Source: CALBPI01 sp038521865 (lineage in GTDB: Bacteria > Pseudomonadota > Gammaproteobacteria > Steroidobacterales > Woeseiaceae). From it: DNA of 64,000 nt. The notes below the pieces were generated by a model. That model had not been told where the DNA came from. It saw only the letters and a program-made list of their open reading frames with translations, and ran no database searches. Positions within the stretch are counted from its first letter, which is position 1; every line of letters starts with the position of its first letter. Location: the NCBI GenBank assembly GCA_038521865.1, contig JBCBKO010000002.1, forward strand, positions 62,001-126,000, in the 5' to 3' direction. This document shows, piece by piece, positions 8,840 through 16,630 of the stretch. The position numbers were made by a program, and so were the translations under genes.

Positions 8840-9114
8840 TCGAGTGCGAACGCTGACAGCGCGCGGTTCCCGCCCGCGACCGTCCGTTCCTTCGCGGGCT
8901 TACTCAGCTGCTTGAATGCATACTCCGCCCGGCTTGCCGCCGCTCGATCTCCCACTTCGCAAAAAGCCGCGAGATCCATCGGGCCTTTGCCCCGCAACGA
9001 GCGCGCGCCTTTTCCAGCTCGATGTTTGTCGAGACGTGCTGCAGGATCGGTGCTGATCCCGGTATACAGGCTACCGTCGGCACTGCGCACCACGTATAGC
9101 CACCACAGCTGCAT
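8818..9114 (-). CDS. GIY-YIG nuclease-family protein (UPF0213/YhbQ type)
   Basis: 98 residues from the ATG at 9114, which overlaps the malic enzyme stop codon as TGATG; a TTG three bases earlier is unlikely. The N-terminus WWLYVVRSADGSLYTGIS is the GIY-YIG core, with Tyr and the later conserved Arg (DPAARLDKH) and Glu (SRAEYAFK) present. Short stand-alone proteins of this kind are common in bacteria, and their role is poorly defined. Last gene of the acyltransferase / malic enzyme / GIY-YIG block; its 3' end overlaps the antiporter gene by 22 bp. Confidence 0.9.
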   Translation of the reverse strand: MQLWWLYVVRSADGSLYTGISTDPAARLDKHRAGKGARSLRGKGPMDLAAFCEVGDRAAASRAEYAFKQLSKPAKERTVAGGNRALSAFALDYSSSPV

Positions 9115-10733
9115 CAATACACCGGGTCGTACATCGTCTCGGCGATAAATGATTCAAGGTCATCCGGTCGTGGCACGGTGGCGAGCCCGTCCGCGTAGGC
9201 TCGTTCGGCGACAGATACAGCAACCGCAAGCGAGACCTTACGTATACGCGTGAGCGGCGGATAAAGGGTGCCATCGGCCAAATCCACATCACGAATAAGG
9301 TTGGCGAGGCACCGTGCAGCCTCGAGGAACATGACGTCAGTAACGCGAGTTGCGCCAACAGCGACCGCACCAAGACCAACACCCGGGAATATGTAGGCGT
9401 TGTTGCCCTGCCCTGGCCAGTGTGTTTTTCCGTTTAGCTTCACCGGAGCAAACGGACTACCACTCGCAAATAGCGCGCGACCACCGCTCCACCGATAAGC
9501 CTGCTCGGCAGTGCACTCCGCACGCGACGTCGGATTGGACAATGCAAAAATGACTGGATTGTTATTGAGCGTCGCCATTTTGCGGACAATACGTTCGGTG
9601 AACGTGCCAGGTGAGCCCGTCGCGCCGATCAGTGCATGCGGCTCGAAGCGATCTATCGACGACTGAAAATCGAGTGGCGGCAAGTCCGGCGCGAATCGCT
9701 CGAGCGGCCCGACGGCCTTATCCGAATCCTTGGTGATCACACCATTTCTGCCGACAAAACGAATCTGTGCACAAGCCTCAGCTTCGGTCAGCCCTTCGTC
9801 CATCATAGATGATACCAACAAGTCGGCGATGCCCGTGGCGGCGGACCCATGGCCCAGGAACATGACACGCATATCGCGCAGTGAGACACCGGTTACGCGC
9901 GTCGATGCGATGATTCCAGCCAGTGCGACTGACGCAGTGCCTTGAATATCATCGTTGAAACACAACACCTGGTCGCGATAGCGATCAAGGAACATCTGGG
10001 CGTTTGGCGTCGAGAAATCTTCAAACTGGATCAGCGCATTCGGGAAGCGCTTTTGCACAGCTTGTATGAATTCATCGACCAACGCTTCGTACGCCTCACC
10101 GCGAATGCGCTTTCGCGGAATACCGAGATACATCGGATCTTCGCGAAGCTCGTCGTTGTCGGTGCCGACATCGATGACCAACGGCAAGGTGTTGCGAGGA
10201 TGGATGCCTGCGCACGCGGTGTACAACGCCAGCTTGCCGATTGAAATGCCCATGCCATTGCTGCCGAGATCGCCAAGCCCGAGGATGCGCTCCCCGTCGG
10301 TCACCACAATGACGCGAATATCGTCCTCCGGCCAGTTGGCAAGCAACTTGTCGACATCACCGGCGTCATCGATCGAGATGTACATGCCGCGCGCATCACG
10401 AAAGATGTGCGCAAACTCCTTGCATGCCTCACCCACCGTCGGCGTGTAGATGAGCGGCATGATTTCCTCAATATTGTCGGTCACGACGCGATAGAAAAGC
10501 TGCTGGCTGCGGCTTTGTAGTGCCCGTAGCGCGATGTAACGTTCGATATCAGAGCTCTTACGCCGGATGTTGGCGAGGATGCGCCCCATCTGCTGGTCCT
10601 GGGTATTCATCGTCGGCGGCAGCAGACCGCGAAGTCCCAGGGCTTCCCGCTCTTCCATTGTGAACGCGGTCGATTTGTTGAGCGCCGGATCGCGCAGGAT
10701 ATCGGCGCCGCGACGCTGCTTAGGATCGGACAT
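9114..10733 (-). CDS. maeA: NAD-dependent malic enzyme
   Basis: 539 residues, about the usual length for the large NAD-malic enzyme (SfcA/MaeA). It oxidatively decarboxylates malate to pyruvate with NAD. Visible motifs are PLIYTPTVGEAC (catalytic Tyr region), GLGDLGSNGMGI, the metal site FEDF with CFNDDIQGTA, and the nucleotide-binding FLGHGSAATGIA. Cytoplasmic. It lies 26 bp after the acyltransferase gene, and its stop overlaps the start of the GIY-YIG gene, so the three are probably one transcript. AAGGA lies about 12 nt before the ATG. Confidence 0.96.
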   Translation of the reverse strand: MSDPKQRRGADILRDPALNKSTAFTMEEREALGLRGLLPPTMNTQDQQMGRILANIRRKSSDIERYIALRALQSRSQQLFYRVVTDNIEEIMPLIYTPTVGEACKEFAHIFRDARGMYISIDDAGDVDKLLANWPEDDIRVIVVTDGERILGLGDLGSNGMGISIGKLALYTACAGIHPRNTLPLVIDVGTDNDELREDPMYLGIPRKRIRGEAYEALVDEFIQAVQKRFPNALIQFEDFSTPNAQMFLDRYRDQVLCFNDDIQGTASVALAGIIASTRVTGVSLRDMRVMFLGHGSAATGIADLLVSSMMDEGLTEAEACAQIRFVGRNGVITKDSDKAVGPLERFAPDLPPLDFQSSIDRFEPHALIGATGSPGTFTERIVRKMATLNNNPVIFALSNPTSRAECTAEQAYRWSGGRALFASGSPFAPVKLNGKTHWPGQGNNAYIFPGVGLGAVAVGATRVTDVMFLEAARCLANLIRDVDLADGTLYPPLTRIRKVSLAVAVSVAERAYADGLATVPRPDDLESFIAETMYDPVY

Positions 10734-10759
10734 GATGTAGAGGCATCCTTAACGTGGCG

Positions 10760-11650
10760 CTACGCTCGATGCGTAGCAATAAGCTCGCTAATTCGATGAT
10801 CTTTCGACTGCCACAGTTCGGTCAACCATCGCTGAAAGCGGTCACGATACGCCTGATCATTCAGGTAGTCACCACCCTGCATCCAGGGTTCCACCACCAC
10901 CTCTCGGACATCGACCACGACGTTGTGCAAACGCCCAGTAACGAGATCCCAGAACGTCGGTGATCCGTCTGGATAGACGACCGTGACGTCAAGCATGGAA
11001 CGAAACTGTTCGCCCATCACCGATAGCGCGAATGCGATGCCGCCCGCTTTCGGCGCCAGAAGATGTTGATAGGGGCTTTCCGTACGCGCGTGCTTCTCGG
11101 GCGTGAATCTCGTGCCTTCGACAAAATTAATAACGGACGTCGGCACTTCAGAAAAACGCTCGCATGACCGCCTCGTCGCCTCGAGATCCTGTCCGCGCTT
11201 CTCCGGGTACTTCTCCAGATAGGCGCGTGAGTAACGCTTCATGAAAGGCATGTCCATCGCCCACCACGCAAGCCCGAGAAACGGCACCCAGATCAGGACC
11301 TGCTTAATGAAGAACTTGAGGAACGGGATACGGCGGTTCAGGGCGCGTTGCAAAACGATGATATCGACCCATGACTGATGGTTCGCCAAGACCAGGTACC
11401 AGTCATTCCGTCGCAGACGCTCATTTCCACTGAAATGCCAGCTGATGTCCTGGGTAACGTCCTCTAGCCAATTGTTAACGCTGATCCAGTTTTCACCGCA
11501 GGCGATGAGAATTCGCGATGTGAATTTTCTGACCGCAGCGAACGGCAGGATTAACCTGACGATCGCGAACACCATGATCGGAATAAACCAGAACACGATA
11601 TTGAGCACGATCGGAATAAGGACGAGAACGCCTTTGATGGTCCGGAGCAT
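10760..11650 (-). CDS. Inner-membrane acyltransferase (PlsC superfamily, YihG type)
   Basis: 296 residues. Two hydrophobic N-terminal helices are followed by a 1-acylglycerol-3-phosphate acyltransferase domain with the HX4D box NHQSWVD and the second motif EGTR. A probable third membrane or re-entrant segment (VLIWVPFLGLAWWAM) lies between. Proteins with this layout (YihG, YihG-like) transfer acyl chains to lysophospholipids or related lipids at the cytoplasmic membrane. First gene of the minus block with malic enzyme and GIY-YIG protein. I see no strong ribosome site before the ATG. Confidence 0.9.
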   Translation of the reverse strand: MLRTIKGVLVLIPIVLNIVFWFIPIMVFAIVRLILPFAAVRKFTSRILIACGENWISVNNWLEDVTQDISWHFSGNERLRRNDWYLVLANHQSWVDIIVLQRALNRRIPFLKFFIKQVLIWVPFLGLAWWAMDMPFMKRYSRAYLEKYPEKRGQDLEATRRSCERFSEVPTSVINFVEGTRFTPEKHARTESPYQHLLAPKAGGIAFALSVMGEQFRSMLDVTVVYPDGSPTFWDLVTGRLHNVVVDVREVVVEPWMQGGDYLNDQAYRDRFQRWLTELWQSKDHRISELIATHRA

Positions 11651-11773
11651 CGGTGTGCCTGCTGTGTTGCCGCGCGTAGTGTAACCGTTTTCGGATCGAG
11701 CCGGGGTGCTTCAGGCCCTGTTCAGTTTCGCTGGCTAATCTAGAGGCAACACTGCACAAGAGGAGTCGGAAAA

Positions 11774-12361
11774 ATGTACAGGACTGCGACTACGCTCACT
11801 GCGCTCGCCTTACTCAGCGCGAGCGCTGGGGCGCATGAAGAGCGGATCAGTTACAACTATGCGGAGTTTCGGTATTCAGAGTCCGAAGTGGACCTCGACA
11901 GCACCTTCGGCGGTGGCGATATCGAAGGCGACGGATTTGTCGCCAATGGTCTGATAGAGATCGGAGATTCCACCCATTTATTCGTCTCGTACGATCGCCT
12001 CGAGTTCGATGATGATGTTGATGTCACGACTACGATTTGGGGTGGCGGTTTCGACTTTTCGATCACACCCCGAACCGACATCGTACTGCGGCTTGGCTTC
12101 GCCGATGCTCGATTCGAGACGCCGTTTTTCGAAGACAAGGATGACGGGTTGTTCCTCTCAGCAGGCATGCGCACGATGATCACCGACGACATCGAACTCT
12201 ACGGATCTCTCGCGAGCCTCGACCTTGAGGACGCGGGTGAGGAGGAGATCGCCACTGCCGGTATCGATTTCTTCCTGCGTGACAACATCGCGCTTGGCCC
12301 CGCCGTACAGGTGATCGACGACACAACGACGTGGTCGCTCGGCGCGAAGGTGTATTTCTGA
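11774..12361 (+). CDS. Small outer-membrane beta-barrel protein, unknown role
   Basis: 195 residues with a signal peptide (cleavage near ASAGA-H, residue 20). The remainder is alternating hydrophobic/polar strands with acidic loops and ends in Phe (AKVYF), as expected for a small 8-strand barrel of the OmpA/OmpW-like size class inserted by the Bam complex. A strong AGAGGAG lies 8-9 nt before the ATG. It stands alone between genes on the minus strand. The specific family is not recognised. Confidence 0.75.
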   Translation: MYRTATTLTALALLSASAGAHEERISYNYAEFRYSESEVDLDSTFGGGDIEGDGFVANGLIEIGDSTHLFVSYDRLEFDDDVDVTTTIWGGGFDFSITPRTDIVLRLGFADARFETPFFEDKDDGLFLSAGMRTMITDDIELYGSLASLDLEDAGEEEIATAGIDFFLRDNIALGPAVQVIDDTTTWSLGAKVYF

Positions 12362-12419
12362 GTTGACCGATCAGCGGGCGGGGTCCGGTGCGCGCGCCGG
12401 GCCAATCGCCGGCCAACGG

Positions 12420-13784
12420 TCATCGTCGCTCGACGTTGGCTTCCCTTGCGCTGTTGCATGTGAGGCGCATACCGGCCCGAACATCCAACACTTCCTTACC
12501 GTCGTAAGCATGCACGCCATTCACCCATGTGCCCGCCACGCGATGTCGGAATGTGTGACCATCGAACGGCGTCCAGCCACATTTGTAGTGCACGTTGGCA
12601 TCGGTCGTCGTCCAATTGCCCTCCGGATCGACGATCACTAGATCGGCCCAGTAGCCTTCCCGTAAGTAGCCGCGATCCATAATGCCGAACAAATCCGCAG
12701 ACGCGTGGGCGAGGCGGTCCACCATAAAGGGGATGTCCACGCCGACATCGTTGGCGAGATCCAGTGCCGCCACCAGCGCATGCTCGGTGAGCGGCAGACC
12801 GGCAGGTGCGGCGAAATAGTGTCGATCCTTTTCTTCGGCGAGGTGCGGCGCGTGGTCGGTAGCGATGACATCCAACCGGCCTTCAGCCAGAGCCTTGCGC
12901 AAAGCGGCTCGATGATGGGGTGCTTTGATCGCAGGGTTACACTTGATGCGCGACCCTAAGGCTTCGTAGTCGTCCGCCGTAAACCACAAATGGTGAATAC
13001 AGATTTCCGCAGTGATCCGCTTTCCGTAGCGTTCGCCGCGAGCGAATTGAGGCATCTCATCTGCCGTCGTCAGGTGCAACACATGCAAGCGCGCATCGTG
13101 CTCACGAGCCAGACCTGTGGCCAACGCCGACGATTTTAGACAAGCTGCCGCGCTGCGGATATCCGGATGCATCGACATCGGGACACTGTCGCCGAGAGTG
13201 TCGCGCGCACGTCGCTCTTCTTCCCAAATCATCGGCGAGTCTTCGCAATGCGTAACAACGAGCACCGGCGCATGGCGGAACAAATCGTCCAAAGCCTGGG
13301 GATCATCGACGAGCAGACTTCCTGTCGAAGCACCCATGAACGCCTTGATCCCGCAGGTCTCTTCAGGCCTCAGCGCCTTGATCTCTTCAAGGTTGTCATT
13401 GGTCGCACCGAAGTAAAAAGCATAGTTGGCGTGGCAGCGGTCCTCCGCCAGTTGGTATTTGCCCGCAAGCGCCTCGCGCGTGGTTATCGGCGGATTGACG
13501 TTCGGCATGTCCATGAAACTCGTGGTGCCGCCGGCAACGGCTGCCGCAGACTCGGTAGTGAGGTCACCCTTTGCGGTCAGACCGGGCTCGCGGAAGTGCA
13601 CCTGGTCATCGATCATCCCGGGCATCAGATACCGCCCGGCCACGTCGACCACCTGCATATCGTCTTCGACGGGAATTTCGGCATTGATCGCCCCGATCTT
13701 TCCGTCGACGACCAACAGATCGCCTGGCCACTCGCGCATTTCGGAAACCAAGCGCGCATTCTTGAATAGCGTTCTTTTGCTCAT
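12420..13784 (-). CDS. pyrC: Dihydroorotase
   Basis: 454 residues, amidohydrolase fold. The motifs DQVHFREPG near residue 60 (metal-binding His), GIKAFMGASTG (the Lys that is carboxylated to bridge the two zincs), VVTHCEDS, LHVLHLTT and ATDHAPH (catalytic Asp) are all present. This pattern matches class I dihydroorotase of the longer type rather than the short class II E. coli enzyme. It closes carbamoyl-aspartate to dihydroorotate in pyrimidine synthesis; relatives act as hydantoinase or allantoinase, but DQVHFREPG favours dihydroorotase. The ATG overlaps the upstream iminopeptidase stop by 4 bp. Confidence 0.9.
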   Translation of the reverse strand: MSKRTLFKNARLVSEMREWPGDLLVVDGKIGAINAEIPVEDDMQVVDVAGRYLMPGMIDDQVHFREPGLTAKGDLTTESAAAVAGGTTSFMDMPNVNPPITTREALAGKYQLAEDRCHANYAFYFGATNDNLEEIKALRPEETCGIKAFMGASTGSLLVDDPQALDDLFRHAPVLVVTHCEDSPMIWEEERRARDTLGDSVPMSMHPDIRSAAACLKSSALATGLAREHDARLHVLHLTTADEMPQFARGERYGKRITAEICIHHLWFTADDYEALGSRIKCNPAIKAPHHRAALRKALAEGRLDVIATDHAPHLAEEKDRHYFAAPAGLPLTEHALVAALDLANDVGVDIPFMVDRLAHASADLFGIMDRGYLREGYWADLVIVDPEGNWTTTDANVHYKCGWTPFDGHTFRHRVAGTWVNGVHAYDGKEVLDVRAGMRLTCNSAREANVERR

Positions 13785-14743
13785 CTTTGCCCCGTTGAAA
13801 AGTGATCGGTCGCCGCAACCAGTGCAGACGCATTGCCCGGCTCAAAAGCCGAATGCCCTGCGTTTGGCACTATCACCAGGCGCGACTCAGGCCATGCCGC
13901 GTGCAACTCCCATGCGCTGATCATGGGACACACAACGTCATAACGGCCCTGAACGATAACGGCAGGGACGTCCCGGATCTTGTCGATGTCGTCGATCAGT
14001 TGCCCTGGCGACATGAATCCGCCGTTCATGAAGTAATGACATTCGATCCGCGCCATCGCCAATGCATGCGCCGCTTCACCGAACTCGTCGCGCGCCTCTT
14101 CATTCGGCAGCAGGAAGCTTGTCGAGCCTTCCCAGACAGACCAGGCTCTCGCCGCTTCGAGCCTGACCGACTCGTCCTCACTGGTCAGCCGACGATGATA
14201 GGCGGTCAACATATCGTCGCGCTCAGCCTCAGGGATTGGTGCGAGGTAGTGCTGCCAAAGATCAGGAAAAATCTCACTAGCCCCATGCTGGTAGAACCAC
14301 TTCAGTTCTTTGTCACGAAGCATGAAAATTCCGCGCAACACAAGTTCGCTGACACGGTCGCGGTGGGCTTGCGCATAGGCCAGTGCCAGAGTGCTACCCC
14401 ACGAGCCGCCAAACACCTGCCATCGTCGAATCCGCAAGGATTCACGCAGGATTTCGATGTCATTGATGAGGTCCTGAGTCGTGTTGTGATCAAGACTCGC
14501 GTGCGGCGTGCTTTTGCCAGAACCCCGCTGGTCGAAGATCACAATCCGGTACACGTCCGGATTGAAAAAGCGCCGCATCGCAGGACTGCTCCCGCCTCCA
14601 GGCCCTCCGTGCAGAACCACTACCGGTTTGCCGTGCGGGTTGCCCGACTGTTCGTAGTACAACCGATGACCGTCGCTGACCTCAAGGTACGCTGTGTGAA
14701 AAGGCTCGATTGGCGGATAAAGATCGCGCTGCAGATTTTCCAT
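13781..14743 (-). CDS. pip: Proline iminopeptidase
   Basis: 320 residues from the ATG at 14743 (MENLQRDLYPPIEPF), matching the usual family N-terminus; a TTG at 14785 would add 14 residues. Alpha/beta hydrolase of peptidase family S33: oxyanion HGGPGGG, nucleophile elbow GGSWGS, acid in QGRYDVVCP and catalytic His in NAGHSAFE. It removes N-terminal proline from peptides in the cytoplasm. It shares a 4 bp ATGA overlap with dihydroorotase and is divergent from the OppA-like gene, a peptide-handling neighbour. Confidence 0.94.
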   Translation of the reverse strand: MENLQRDLYPPIEPFHTAYLEVSDGHRLYYEQSGNPHGKPVVVLHGGPGGGSSPAMRRFFNPDVYRIVIFDQRGSGKSTPHASLDHNTTQDLINDIEILRESLRIRRWQVFGGSWGSTLALAYAQAHRDRVSELVLRGIFMLRDKELKWFYQHGASEIFPDLWQHYLAPIPEAERDDMLTAYHRRLTSEDESVRLEAARAWSVWEGSTSFLLPNEEARDEFGEAAHALAMARIECHYFMNGGFMSPGQLIDDIDKIRDVPAVIVQGRYDVVCPMISAWELHAAWPESRLVIVPNAGHSAFEPGNASALVAATDHFSTGQR

Positions 14744-14838
14744 CTTTTTATTATGGAGACTTGTTCCGGGTTTTGCATCGCTCAACCGGCGTGACCTATT
14801 TCATGGTCTGGTTGGTCGCCCTGTGCCAGTATCGCCGG

Positions 14839-16461
14839 ATGAGCCAGTTGGGAAGCACATCAACTCGTTGGGTAATAGCGCTTGCGACTATTGGTCTTCT
14901 GGCGGTTCTCGGCATCGCGTGCCAGCCGCAAACAGACTCCTCTGAGTTGCCATTGCGACGGGCGATACCCGCCGACCCGCAGACATTGGACCCCCACCGA
15001 GCCGAGGGAACCGCGTCCGCCACGGTATTGATGGATCTTTACGAAGGCCTGGTAAAAGAGGATCCAAGCGGAAAGGTCGTTGCTGGTGCCGCAGAGCGTT
15101 GGAACATCAGTGAAGACGGACTGACATATACGTTCTATTTGCGTGACAACCTGCGGTGGTCAAACGGTGACTCATTGGTGGCCGAGGATTTCGCTGCCGG
15201 ATTGCGAAGAACGATCGATCCGCAAACCGCGAGCGCATACGCACCTCTGCTGAGACCCGTTCGCAATGCAGAAGCGGTCGCCGCCGGCAAGCGACCGGTC
15301 GAGGATGCTGCTATCGAGGCGATAGACGCACGAACACTTCAGGTTGAGCTTGAACAACCGACACCATTCTTCCTCGGGCTCTTAACGCACTGGGCAACGT
15401 TCCCTTTGCATCGACCGAGCTTCGAAGCTCATGGGACTGCCTTTGTCCGTCCGGAACACTCGATTACAAACGGCGCCTACACGCTTCGGGCACAACGTGT
15501 CGGCGACCGAATCTCGCTCGACAAGAACGCCAATTACTGGAACGCCGCAAACGTATCGATTGAGCAAGTGGAGTTCCTGCCACTTGAAGATGCAAGCACC
15601 GAGTTGCGCTTGTTTGAAGCAGGCGAGCTCGATATCACCTCTTCGACACCCGCAAATCAGTTTCAAACCTTGCAAGCCGCTTACGGCGATCAATTGCACG
15701 TCACGCCGAACCTCAGTGTTTATTTCATGGTGTTCGATCTCAGTGAGCCGCCTTTTTCCGATATCCGAGTCCGGGAAGCGTTAACGATCGCGCTAGATCG
15801 CGATGCACTGACGAACTCCGTGCTCGCGTCCGGGCAGGCAGGCGCCTGGGGTCTCGTACCGCCCGGTATCGCAAACCATGAAAGCTTTAGTTATGCATGG
15901 CGTGAATGGCCGCGTGAAAAGCAACTCGAATATGCTCGCGCGCAACTCGCCGCTGCAGGATACGATGCAGCATCGGCGCTAAAAGCGACACTGCTGTACA
16001 ACACGGGCGATACACACCAAAAGATCGCAATCGCCCTGCAGGGTATGGCGCGTGATGCACTCGGCATCCAACTCGACATCATCAATCAGGAATTCAAGGT
16101 TATGCTGGACAATCGCGACAAGCGTGACCAATGGGATCTGATGCGCCTCGGCTGGACTGGTGACTACAATGACGCGGATACATTTCTGTCGCTGTTTCGG
16201 AGCGGGCATCCGCAAAACTTTGCCGGATACGACAACCCAGATTTCGACGCACTCCTGGATCAGGCTGCCGGCACCGTCGACATTTCCGAACGCAGCATCC
16301 TGATGCAACAGGCCGAGAAAATGGTCGTGGAAGACTACCCGGTGCTGCCGATGTATTTCTATGTATCGAGACACCTCGTCAGCGAGCGCGTCGAGGACTT
16401 CAGCGCGACGCCGATGAACCGGACTTATTCCGCCCACCTCTCCCTGGCGGAACTCCCCTAG
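14839..16461 (+). CDS. Oligopeptide ABC transporter substrate-binding lipoprotein (OppA family)
   Basis: 540 residues from the ATG at 14839, chosen because it directly precedes a lipoprotein signal (LAVLGIAC, lipidated Cys about 23). In-frame ATGs at 14710 and 14803 would put about 43 or 12 residues ahead of it. The body is a family 5 solute-binding protein: RAIPADPQTLDPHRA, then YEGLVKED, WSNGDSLVAEDF and a conserved C-terminal YPVLPMYFY region. It would bind peptides in the periplasm, but no permease or ATPase gene is next to it, so it either serves a transporter encoded elsewhere or has another role. Confidence 0.93.
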   Translation: MSQLGSTSTRWVIALATIGLLAVLGIACQPQTDSSELPLRRAIPADPQTLDPHRAEGTASATVLMDLYEGLVKEDPSGKVVAGAAERWNISEDGLTYTFYLRDNLRWSNGDSLVAEDFAAGLRRTIDPQTASAYAPLLRPVRNAEAVAAGKRPVEDAAIEAIDARTLQVELEQPTPFFLGLLTHWATFPLHRPSFEAHGTAFVRPEHSITNGAYTLRAQRVGDRISLDKNANYWNAANVSIEQVEFLPLEDASTELRLFEAGELDITSSTPANQFQTLQAAYGDQLHVTPNLSVYFMVFDLSEPPFSDIRVREALTIALDRDALTNSVLASGQAGAWGLVPPGIANHESFSYAWREWPREKQLEYARAQLAAAGYDAASALKATLLYNTGDTHQKIAIALQGMARDALGIQLDIINQEFKVMLDNRDKRDQWDLMRLGWTGDYNDADTFLSLFRSGHPQNFAGYDNPDFDALLDQAAGTVDISERSILMQQAEKMVVEDYPVLPMYFYVSRHLVSERVEDFSATPMNRTYSAHLSLAELP

Positions 16462-16630
16462 ACCAGCATAGTCAATCACTTACAGGTGGCGAACCGCTAC
16501 AGAAGAAACCTGCTGTAACGATCGTCACTTGGACATCCAGCCTTTCTGACTGCTAGCTTCGCCGGCTGTTATTCGCTCCGCGGCAGGCTTTTTGCCGACC
16601 GGAATGGCTGACCAATCAGAGGAATCCAAT

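Noticed and set aside
13802..14794. 330-residue open frame antisense to proline iminopeptidase
   Set aside because: The opposite strand has all family motifs; the antisense frame is Arg/His-rich without a domain, a normal effect of high GC.
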